Below are positions 1 to 5,904 of a stretch of DNA of 12,369 nt, piece after piece. The DNA is from Rickettsia typhi (GTDB lineage: Bacteria; Pseudomonadota; Alphaproteobacteria; Rickettsiales; UBA1997). Position 1 is the first letter of the stretch; each line of letters begins with the position of its first letter. Location of the stretch: assembly GCA_945898025.1 (NCBI GenBank), contig CAMDGT010000018.1, positions 1-12,369 of the forward strand, written 5' to 3'. The notes under the pieces are model-generated. The model was not told where the DNA came from, searched no databases, and saw nothing but the letters and a program-made list of their open reading frames with translations. The translations under genes and the position numbers were made by a program.

Positions 1-1121
1 TCTCTATTTTGAACCTTGATATTAGATAATATTTTTGTAAAATATTCAAAATGTTGTTTTGCAAGAATTGTGGTGGGTGCAATAATACAGCATTGTTGAC
101 CTCTTGCAATATTTATTAAACAGCAATAAACGGCAATAATTGTTTTTCCGCTACCGACATCTCCTTGCAGTAGTCTCAACATTTGTTGTGGATTATTGAT
201 ATTTTTGGCAATAATTTTGCAAATTTCTAATTGTGAATTAGTGAGTTTAAAGGGTATGGATTTTAGAAAATCTTGATTTATTGCTTTAATTTGTTCAACT
301 GATAGCGTTTTTTTGTTAACAGTTTTATTTCTAATAATTTTATTTGCATAATTTTTGGCAATCAAGAAACCCAATTGCCAAGCCAGCAACTCATCAAATG
401 CAAGCCTTGTTCGCGACTTATAAAAGTTGCTATTTTGATTGCTTAAACATTCTTGTGAATTAGGGTTATGCAAATTAATTATTGATTGCAAGAAATTTGG
501 CATTCTTTGTTGGTGCAATATTTCTTGATTATGCCATTCTAGAGCTTCAATGTTATTAAAATCTTTTTTTATTTTTGAGATTAGCCATTTTATTTTGTCA
601 TTAATAAAAATATTGCTAATTCCAGCTGTAAGCGGGTAAATTAAATTATTTTCCAGTGATTGTTTTTTTAAAATTTCATTATTATTTTTTTCATCATCGT
701 CAATAGGAATAATTTGTTTTGGATGAATTATTTGGTTTTCCTTAAAATTATTAGTGAAATTTCCTAAAATTAAGAAATGTTTACCAATAACTAATTTACT
801 AACTTGACTGGGAAATATTTTAAAAAATACTAAAGAAATATATCCAGTCGGAGTGTAGCATAAAATTTTATAAGGCTTGCCCTCTTTTTCTGGCTTTGTA
901 TGCGATTCAACTTTAACTTTAATGGTTACCAGCTGATTGTTTTTTAACTCAAATAAACGGGGCAAAACAGTTATTTTCTCAATTTCAACAGGGCTGTGAA
1001 GCAATAAATGAAAAATCTTATCGCTATTAGTTAGGCGAGAAAAATTTTTACTAATTGCAGTGCCCACTCCTTTGATTGCAGTAAAAGGGGAGTTAAGAAA
1101 TTCTAATAATTGATGTTCCAT
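1..1121 (-). CDS. recG: ATP-dependent DNA helicase RecG, N-terminal part (runs off the left edge)
   Basis: RecG is a superfamily 2 helicase that remodels stalled replication forks and Holliday junctions. The first 373 residues are visible; full-length RecG is usually about 680-700, so the rest of the helicase core lies beyond position 1. Early residues contain a helix-hairpin-helix-like GVGTAISKNFSRL (18-30), typical of the RecG N-terminus. An OB-fold wedge region follows at about 60-140. RLAFDELLAWQLGFL (239-253) is the conserved RecG segment just before the motor. Walker A is GDVGSGKT at 320-327 (bases about 141-164), followed by motif Ia, APTTILAKQH (347-356). The ATG at 1119-1121 is chosen because the protein then begins as RecG normally does. 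No Shine-Dalgarno sequence is visible. It lies 16 bases downstream of smpB on the same strand, so the two are probably co-transcribed. Identification is firm; only the edge truncation limits it. Confidence 0.95.
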   Translation of the reverse strand, partial: MEHQLLEFLNSPFTAIKGVGTAISKNFSRLTNSDKIFHLLLHSPVEIEKITVLPRLFELKNNQLVTIKVKVESHTKPEKEGKPYKILCYTPTGYISLVFFKIFPSQVSKLVIGKHFLILGNFTNNFKENQIIHPKQIIPIDDDEKNNNEILKKQSLENNLIYPLTAGISNIFINDKIKWLISKIKKDFNNIEALEWHNQEILHQQRMPNFLQSIINLHNPNSQECLSNQNSNFYKSRTRLAFDELLAWQLGFLIAKNYANKIIRNKTVNKKTLSVEQIKAINQDFLKSIPFKLTNSQLEICKIIAKNINNPQQMLRLLQGDVGSGKTIIAVYCCLINIARGQQCCIIAPTTILAKQHFEYFTKILSNIKVQNR

Positions 1122-1137
1122 TGATTTGATATTTAAT

Positions 1138-1572
1138 CTACTCTTCCCCTCTTGACATTCTTCTTTTTATGTCTCTTTCCTTAATAGATTCTCTTTTATC
1201 ATAAAGCTTTTTGCCTTTTGCTATTCCCATTAAAACCTTCGCCATTCCTCTTTTATTAAAATGTATTTGTAGAGGTATTAAAGAAAGGCCTGCGACATTA
1301 ATTTTGCCAACAATTTGATTAATTTGTTTTTTGTTGAATAATAGCTTTCTGGCTCTTTTTGGTTCGTGATTAAATCGATTTGCACCTTTATATTCACTGA
1401 TATTAGCATTTATAAGGAAAATTTCACCCTTACTTTCTGCTCCATAAGCCTCAGAGATATTTACTTTTCCTTGACGCATTGATTTCACTTCACTGCCCAT
1501 CAAAACAATTCCTGCCTCAATTTCTTCGATGATTTGATAGTTAAAACGAGCTTTACGATTTATAATTTGCAT
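1138..1572 (-). CDS. smpB: SsrA(tmRNA)-binding protein SmpB
   Basis: SmpB binds tmRNA and delivers it to ribosomes stalled on broken messages. The 144-residue product has the normal family length and is recognisable throughout: NRKARFNYQI near the start, EAGIVLMGSEVKSMRQGKVN (19-38), NRFNHEPKRARKLL around residues 66-79, and GKKLYDKRESIKERD near 120-134. These are the OB-barrel landmarks and the basic C-terminal tail that enters the decoding centre. It is the first gene of a leftward unit, with recG 16 bases downstream. The upstream 353 bases contain a TATAAT-like -10 on this strand. The ssrA gene is not nearby: no GC-richer RNA-like segment is present. Identification is secure. Confidence 0.97.
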   Translation of the reverse strand: MQIINRKARFNYQIIEEIEAGIVLMGSEVKSMRQGKVNISEAYGAESKGEIFLINANISEYKGANRFNHEPKRARKLLFNKKQINQIVGKINVAGLSLIPLQIHFNKRGMAKVLMGIAKGKKLYDKRESIKERDIKRRMSRGEE

Positions 1573-1614
1573 TATGCAAAAATGTTGATTTTAAAAAAAT
1601 TAATTAAAAATAAA

Positions 1615-1620
1615 ATTATA
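1615..1620 (-). promoter_or_regulatory. Candidate -10 element for smpB-recG
   Basis: On the minus strand the sequence reads TATAAT, a perfect consensus -10, about 43 bases before the smpB ATG. No good TTGACA-like -35 lies 16-18 bases upstream; the best is a weak TTAAGT-like hexamer near 1642-1647. In such AT-rich DNA a chance match is quite possible. Confidence 0.28.
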
Positions 1621-1812
1621 TATTGCAATTTAAAAAAAAATACTTAAATTTTTTGCTCTTTTTAAATTTATTAGAAGTTTTGTGTTTTGTTTAGTGCTTT
1701 GAAAACTGCATTTAAACAATATTACTAATTAAAGTTAGCTACAAAATTTTACTTAAGTTTTTAAAAATTGTTATCAAATTTAAAAGCTAAAATATTCTTA
1801 TATTAGTTGAAA

Positions 1813-1841
1813 TTGTCAAAATAATTTTTGAAAATTGAAAT
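1813..1841 (+). promoter_or_regulatory. Candidate promoter for rpsF-rpsR-rplI
   Basis: TTGTCA at 1813-1818 is followed after 17 bases by TGAAAT at 1836-1841, 84 bases before rpsF. A competing pair is TTGAAA (1828-1833) with TAAAGT (1851-1856), also 17 bases apart. Either would give a leader of roughly 60-80 bases. Base composition makes both uncertain. Confidence 0.22.
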
Positions 1842-1925
1842 AATACTGAATAAAGTTAATTAATTAAGCAATAATTATAAGCAAAATTTTTAATAATAAA
1901 TTTATAAACCTTAAATTACAATACA

Positions 1926-2333
1926 ATGCCTCTTTACGAGACCGTTTTTATTACTAGACAAGATCTTACCGTCGAAGATGTAGACAACTTGACTACCAAG
2001 CTTTGCAAAATTATTACCGATGGTAATGGCAAGATTGTTTCAAAAGAATATTGGGGGCTTAGAAATTTAGCCTATATTATTAAAAAAAATACTCGTGGTC
2101 ATTATGTTTTAATTAACATTGATGCTCAATATCCAGCGGTTCAAGAGCTAAAAAGGGTTATAAAGTACAACGAAAACATAATTCGTAGTGTTTTATTTAA
2201 TGTAGAATCTCACTCTGCCGAATCTCTTCTTTTTGTTTCTAGTGATGCAAAAGATTACAAAAATGCTAAACAAACAAAAAGAGAGCCTTCAAAAATAGAT
2301 CTTATTTTAGATCAAGTGCAATTTGAATTCTAA
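1926..2333 (+). CDS. rpsF: 30S ribosomal protein S6
   Basis: S6 pairs with S18 on the platform of the small subunit. The 135-residue product begins MPLYETVFITRQDLT, the usual S6 start. It carries GKIVSKEYWGLRNLAYIIKK (35-54) and GHYVLINIDA, the hallmark strands of its ferredoxin-like fold, then IKYNENIIRSVLF. Residues from about 95 onward form a charged tail common in alphaproteobacterial S6 (DAKDYKNAKQTKREPSK and beyond). The ATG at 1926 is fixed by the family N-terminus; no Shine-Dalgarno sequence precedes it, only ATTACAATAC. It is first in the operon, with rpsR 21 bases downstream. Confidence 0.96.
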   Translation: MPLYETVFITRQDLTVEDVDNLTTKLCKIITDGNGKIVSKEYWGLRNLAYIIKKNTRGHYVLINIDAQYPAVQELKRVIKYNENIIRSVLFNVESHSAESLLFVSSDAKDYKNAKQTKREPSKIDLILDQVQFEF

Positions 2334-2354
2334 ATAACACAATAAATCAAGAAA

Positions 2355-2714
2355 ATGAAGTACAAATCAAAAGAAGCTCCAAAAGAGCAAAAAGAATCAA
2401 AGCCAAATAGTAGCACAGACTCAGTAATTCAAGCTCCTCAACAAGAAGAAAGTTACCTAAAGATTTCCTTAGTTAATCAAGGTGTATTCTTTCGTAGAAA
2501 AAAGACTTGCCCTTTAAAAAACATAGATATTAGTGAAATTAACTATAAAAATCTCAACTTGCTAAATAAATTTATTTCAGAAAGAGGTAAAATTGCCCCT
2601 AGAAGAATTACCAATATATCTTTGCAAAAACAAAGAGCAATTAGCAATGCCATTAAGAAAGCTCGTCAGCTATCTCTAATTTCTGCAATTGGTAAAGAAG
2701 CAACTCAAAATTAA
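2355..2714 (+). CDS. rpsR: 30S ribosomal protein S18 with N-terminal extension
   Basis: S18 binds S6 in the small-subunit platform. The conserved part runs from FFRRKKTCPL (45-54) through EINYKNLNLLNKFISERGKI (61-80), APRRITNISLQKQRAISNAI (81-100) and KKARQLSLI. Bacterial S18 is usually about 70-95 residues; this one has 119. The excess is a polar N-terminus (1-40) rich in Lys, Glu, Gln and Ser with no similarity I recognise. No internal ATG lies between residue 1 and the core, so the extension looks genuinely translated unless a GTG/TTG start is used. An AAGAAA just before the ATG is the nearest thing to a Shine-Dalgarno sequence in the operon. rplI starts 10 bases after the stop. Confidence 0.94.
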   Translation: MKYKSKEAPKEQKESKPNSSTDSVIQAPQQEESYLKISLVNQGVFFRRKKTCPLKNIDISEINYKNLNLLNKFISERGKIAPRRITNISLQKQRAISNAIKKARQLSLISAIGKEATQN

Positions 2715-2724
2715 TAAAAATAAA

Positions 2725-3330
2725 ATGCAAGTTATTCTCGTTTCAAATATAGCAAGTCTTGGTAAAATCGGCGATATAGTCGAAGTAAAAAATGGCTATG
2801 CTAGAAATTTTCTTATTCCAACCAAAAAAGTCATATCTTTTAATCAAAATAATCAAAAACTTTTTGACGATAGAAAAAACGATTTTGAGATTGAAAATCA
2901 AAAATCTCTTGATATTGCCAAAGATATCAAGCAAAAAATCAGCGGTAAAGACATCATAATAATTGAAAATGCTTCTGATGATGGTAGACTTTATGGCTCG
3001 GTTAGTTCAGTTAATATTGCTACAAAAATTAATGAAATTATTGGCTCTAAAAAACTTTCTCGTGCTAATGTTTTTTTAAATAAACCAATAAAAGAAATAG
3101 GTCTTTATCAGGTTTCTTTAAATCTTCATCCAGAACTCTCTTTTGAAGTTAGGGCAATAGTTAGTAGAAGCCAATCTGAGGTTGACCAGTTAATCAAAAC
3201 TCATAAGAAAAATCAAAATAAACAAGAAGATTCCTCTTTCACTAATCAAGAAGCTTCAGATAGTAATCAAAATGAAGATAAAGAAGACGATATTTTAAAA
3301 AATAAAATGTCAAGAAAAAAAGACAAATAA
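2725..3330 (+). CDS. rplI: 50S ribosomal protein L9 with charged C-terminal tail
   Basis: L9 is an elongated large-subunit protein with two globular domains joined by a long helix. The start is placed at the ATG at 2725, giving MQVILVSNIASLGKIGDIVE (1-20) and VKNGYARNFLIP, the canonical L9 N-terminal domain. An in-frame ATG at 2689 would add 12 residues and overlap rpsR, and it lacks family support. The connecting helix covers about 41-75. The C-terminal domain includes DDGRLYGSVSSVNIATKI (85-102) and ends near residue 150. Residues 157-201 are an extra hydrophilic tail rich in Lys, Asn, Asp, Glu and Ser. Length is 201 against about 150 in E. coli; longer tails are common in alphaproteobacteria. 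It is the last gene before a strong terminator. Confidence 0.95.
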   Translation: MQVILVSNIASLGKIGDIVEVKNGYARNFLIPTKKVISFNQNNQKLFDDRKNDFEIENQKSLDIAKDIKQKISGKDIIIIENASDDGRLYGSVSSVNIATKINEIIGSKKLSRANVFLNKPIKEIGLYQVSLNLHPELSFEVRAIVSRSQSEVDQLIKTHKKNQNKQEDSSFTNQEASDSNQNEDKEDDILKNKMSRKKDK

Positions 3331-3350
3331 ACAAATCGTCATCTTTATAC

Positions 3351-3393
3351 AATAAAGCCCTGAATTATCTATTTGATTCAGGGCTTTGTTTTA
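3351..3393 (+). terminator. Intrinsic terminator after rplI
   Basis: AAAGCCCTGAAT (3354-3365) pairs perfectly with ATTCAGGGCTTT (3376-3387) around a 10-base loop, extendable by a few A-U/G-U pairs at its base. The run GTTTTAAC follows. This 12-bp stem with a GC-rich core is by far the most stable hairpin seen in the window, and it sits 20 bases after the rplI stop. Confidence 0.9.
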
Positions 3394-3408
3394 ACTTATT
3401 AAAAATTT

Positions 3409-4212
3409 ATGACTAACTACCTAAGTTATTTCGATTTATCATTTGTTGTTTTTACATTAATCTCAGTATTAATAGGTTTTTCAAGGGGTTTTGTAAAAGA
3501 AATTGTCTCTTTAATAATTTTGGTTTTATCTCTTTATCTCTCTTGTATTGCCTCTCCATTCTTAATCAAAATATTAGAGCCAAAATATTTCGCCAATAAT
3601 AAAATAGCAGGAACTCTAATAATTGTATTTGCCGTATTCTTTACTTCTACCGTTACATTAAAAATAATTACCGCTCCATTAGTAGTTAAAATATCTAATT
3701 TATTGAAAAGTGGATATTTTCCAGATAGATCGCTTGGATTTTTATTTGGAGCTTTGAAATCTATTATATATTTTAGTTTGTTTTACTCGATGTTGATTTA
3801 TGGATATAATTTAAAGCATAAAATTACCGCTAAATCTTCTCTTCTTTCCAGTAATAAGAGGCAAGAAGTAGAAATAAAAATAGCAAAAATTAAAGATATT
3901 GATGTTGATATTGATGTCAAAAATCAGAATATAAAACTTCCAGAATGGCTTATTGATTCAAAATTTATCGGCTTATTGCAAATATCCTCAAAAGCAATTG
4001 AACCTATTGCAAAAATAATATTCGATAAAATTAAAGCAGAGTTGCTCGTTATGGTTAATAGTTTAGGGGATGTCACAGCTAAAGATATAATAAATATTCG
4101 CGACCAAAATGATTTAAATAATAAGATTAACAATATTAACAACAAAAATAGTCAATCAAATAATGATCTTGAGCAAAAAATTGATAAAATTATTGAAAAT
4201 CAAGATATTTAA
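3409..4212 (+). CDS. cvpA: CvpA family membrane protein
   Basis: The family is named after E. coli CvpA, linked to colicin V production; its molecular role is not settled. The N-terminal half fits: YFDLSFVVFTLISVLIGFSR (7-26) then GFVKEIVSLI, the typical first hairpin with its GFxRG-like turn. Hydrophobic segments are at about 9-24, 30-48, 67-88 and 110-131, and DRSLGFLFGALKSII (106-120) is the second family signature. Beyond residue 135 the protein is hydrophilic and low in complexity, ending in Asn/Lys/Ile-rich sequence; the 267-residue length exceeds many homologues (about 160-200). Only 15-16 bases separate the ATG from the rplI terminator region, and no Shine-Dalgarno sequence is present. 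Its TAA shares bases with the TAA of convergent ybeY. Family is confident; function is unknown. Confidence 0.85.
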   Translation: MTNYLSYFDLSFVVFTLISVLIGFSRGFVKEIVSLIILVLSLYLSCIASPFLIKILEPKYFANNKIAGTLIIVFAVFFTSTVTLKIITAPLVVKISNLLKSGYFPDRSLGFLFGALKSIIYFSLFYSMLIYGYNLKHKITAKSSLLSSNKRQEVEIKIAKIKDIDVDIDVKNQNIKLPEWLIDSKFIGLLQISSKAIEPIAKIIFDKIKAELLVMVNSLGDVTAKDIINIRDQNDLNNKINNINNKNSQSNNDLEQKIDKIIENQDI

Positions 4213-4760
4213 TTTTGTTGATAAGGGTTTCTAATATCTAAACTGTTTAATATCCTTATCTCCATTGACTCCATTGCCTCTGCCTCTTGTTCATTTTTAT
4301 GATCGAATCCAATAATATGAAGTATGCTGTGTAGAATTAAATGAGTTAAATGATTCTCAAATGATTTTTTTTCTTTAATTGTTTCGCTTTTTATTTTCTC
4401 GAATGCAAAAAAGATGTCGCCTAAAAAATGATAGTTGTTGTTTTTAAGGATCGCATTTAGGTTTGAGTTGCGAATTAACTTTTCATCTAAATACCCAAAT
4501 GTCAATACATTGGTGGGTTTATTGATATTTCTAAATTCTTGGTTGATTTTTTTAATTTGTTGGTTGGAAACTAAGAAAATCGATATTTCTGCTTGATTAT
4601 TTTGATTTTTGAGAAATGTTTTTAAATCCGTTTGGAGAGAAAGTAAATTAATTCTATATTCAAAGAAAGATGCAAGATTTTTATATTTTACGGGTTTAAA
4701 ATCTAGCCATTTTTTAGTTTTTGTTTCAATATTAATAATAAAATTGTTATTTTTAATCAT
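4209..4760 (-). CDS. ybeY: Endoribonuclease YbeY (rRNA maturation/quality control)
   Basis: YbeY is a zinc metalloprotein needed for rRNA 3'-end maturation and ribosome quality control. The zinc-binding signature H-x3-H-x5-H is seen as HSILHIIGFDH with H144, H148 and H154. Upstream are FRNINKPTNVLTFGY (76-90), matching the family's R-x5-PTDVLSF block, and LGDIFFA (113-119). The 183-residue length is slightly above the usual 150-170. The ATG at 4758-4760 overlaps the end of hemH by eight bases (ATGATTAA), indicating translational coupling; residues 1-55 are poorly conserved in the family, so the start is plausible but not proven. It is the last gene of the leftward block. No terminator is visible before cvpA, whose stop overlaps in TTAA (4209-4212). 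Confidence 0.93.
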   Translation of the reverse strand: MIKNNNFIINIETKTKKWLDFKPVKYKNLASFFEYRINLLSLQTDLKTFLKNQNNQAEISIFLVSNQQIKKINQEFRNINKPTNVLTFGYLDEKLIRNSNLNAILKNNNYHFLGDIFFAFEKIKSETIKEKKSFENHLTHLILHSILHIIGFDHKNEQEAEAMESMEIRILNSLDIRNPYQQN

Positions 4761-5904
4761 TAATTTTTAAATCAAAGTTAGGGCATTTAGTAAAATGAGA
4801 CGGGCAAATTCTTGCCGAGCAGTTATTCTTAATATTTTCTAAATCTATTGCTGAATTGAAGCTAAAGCATTTCTTAGCACTTGAAAAATCTGTTGCTAAA
4901 CAAATTTTTGTTAGTGATTCAATAAAAAATTGATTAAAATTTAAAGAGTCAACTCTTATATAATCAGTTGCTCCAAGCTCCTTTGCTTTATTTCTATAGT
5001 CAATATCAAGCTCAACTAATGTTTCTGAATGATCTGAAACAAAGCTTACTGGAATTATTGCGGGAATTTTTTTATCATCAATCGCTCTCTTTATTTCGCT
5101 ATCTAGGCTTGGAGAAGTCCATTTTTTAGGCCCCACTTTTGATTGATAGCACAGCTGATAATCTAATTCACTGATATTGATATTAAGTTTTTTGGCAAGA
5201 TTATCAATTATTACTTCAGTTGTTTTTTGTGCTTGAAAAGAGTAAGGGTCCCCTTTGTCGATTATGTCTTGAGGAAGGCCGTGAGCAGAAAATAAAAAAC
5301 GAATTTGACTAATTTCATTTGTTTTGCTTTCAAGATTTTTATCAATTGCTTTTTTAATTAATTGGCTATGAGCCTCAATAAATTCAGGTTGCAAAGGGTA
5401 GCAACATACAGCCTTAATTTTAGCATTAAGTTTATTTTTATATTTTTTAAATTCTTGATAAAAATCATTGATTGATGATTCGCTGGTAGTTGTTGAAAAT
5501 TGAGGATATAAAGGCAGTAATATTATTTTGTTTGGTTGATATTGATTAACTTTTTCCATTATTTCTTTTGAAAATGGGTGCCAATATCGCATTGCAACAA
5601 AAACCTTAAACTTGCCGTGATTGTTTAGTTCGGCTTCAATTAAACTTGCCTGTTTTGTTGTTATTTCAAGAAGCGGAGATTTATTATCAATTTGACGATA
5701 AATATTTTGTGATTTTTTGTTTCTTAAGGTGCTAATTAATGTTGCAATTAGAAATCTGAATGGTTGGGGTAGGTTAATAATCGCTTTATCATTGAATAAG
5801 TTGAATAAAAATTTTTGAACCGATGATAATTTATCTGGTCCACCAAGATTGAATAATACTACAGCTGTTTTATCTTCTTTATTTAATTCTGAAAATTTTA
5901 TCAT
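4753..5904 (-). CDS. hemH: Ferrochelatase
   Basis: Ferrochelatase inserts Fe2+ into protoporphyrin IX, the last step of haem synthesis. Landmarks in order: TAVVLFNLGGPDKLSSVQKF (13-32), VAMRYWHPF (103-111), ILLPLYPQFSTTTS (128-141), LFSAHGLP (204-211) with the active-site H208, YQLCYQSKVGPKKWTSPS (249-266), and PVSFVSDHSETLVELDIDY (285-303) with the catalytic E294. The protein has 383 residues, some 40-60 more than E. coli-type enzymes. The excess is a C-terminal tail with cysteines at 346, 362, 367 and 374 (C-x4-C-x6-C). Some ferrochelatases, including an alphaproteobacterial one, carry a [2Fe-2S] cluster on C-terminal cysteines; that it applies here is inference. The ATG overlaps the leuS TGA as ATGA. 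Haem synthesis argues that the organism respires. Confidence 0.96.
   Translation of the reverse strand: MIKFSELNKEDKTAVVLFNLGGPDKLSSVQKFLFNLFNDKAIINLPQPFRFLIATLISTLRNKKSQNIYRQIDNKSPLLEITTKQASLIEAELNNHGKFKVFVAMRYWHPFSKEIMEKVNQYQPNKIILLPLYPQFSTTTSESSINDFYQEFKKYKNKLNAKIKAVCCYPLQPEFIEAHSQLIKKAIDKNLESKTNEISQIRFLFSAHGLPQDIIDKGDPYSFQAQKTTEVIIDNLAKKLNINISELDYQLCYQSKVGPKKWTSPSLDSEIKRAIDDKKIPAIIPVSFVSDHSETLVELDIDYRNKAKELGATDYIRVDSLNFNQFFIESLTKICLATDFSSAKKCFSFNSAIDLENIKNNCSARICPSHFTKCPNFDLKIND

Larger units (their letters stand above)
1573..1925. other. Non-coding divergent intergenic region between smpB and rpsF
   Basis: These 353 bases are extremely AT-rich and contain no open frame of note in any direction. 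They separate the leftward smpB-recG unit from the rightward ribosomal protein operon and must hold both promoters. Many A/T tracts make promoter-like hexamers common by chance, so individual calls are weak. I see no tRNA, tmRNA piece, strong hairpin or repeat. No CCG triplet, the core of the known S6:S18-binding leader motif, occurs in the stretch before rpsF. Confidence 0.7.

Noticed and set aside
1573..1925. A tmRNA (ssrA) or other structured RNA next to smpB
   Set aside because: ssrA sometimes lies near smpB, but this gap has no GC-richer paired segments, no tRNA-like acceptor or T-arm sequence and no stable hairpin.
1841..1925. The S6:S18-binding autoregulatory leader motif of rpsF
   Set aside because: The known motif needs a CCG in a bulged hairpin. 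No CCG and no convincing stem occurs upstream of the rpsF start.
2689..2724. Upstream ATG extending L9 by 12 residues and overlapping rpsR
   Set aside because: The family N-terminus MQVIL begins exactly at 2725, and the extra residues are only rpsR sequence read in another frame.
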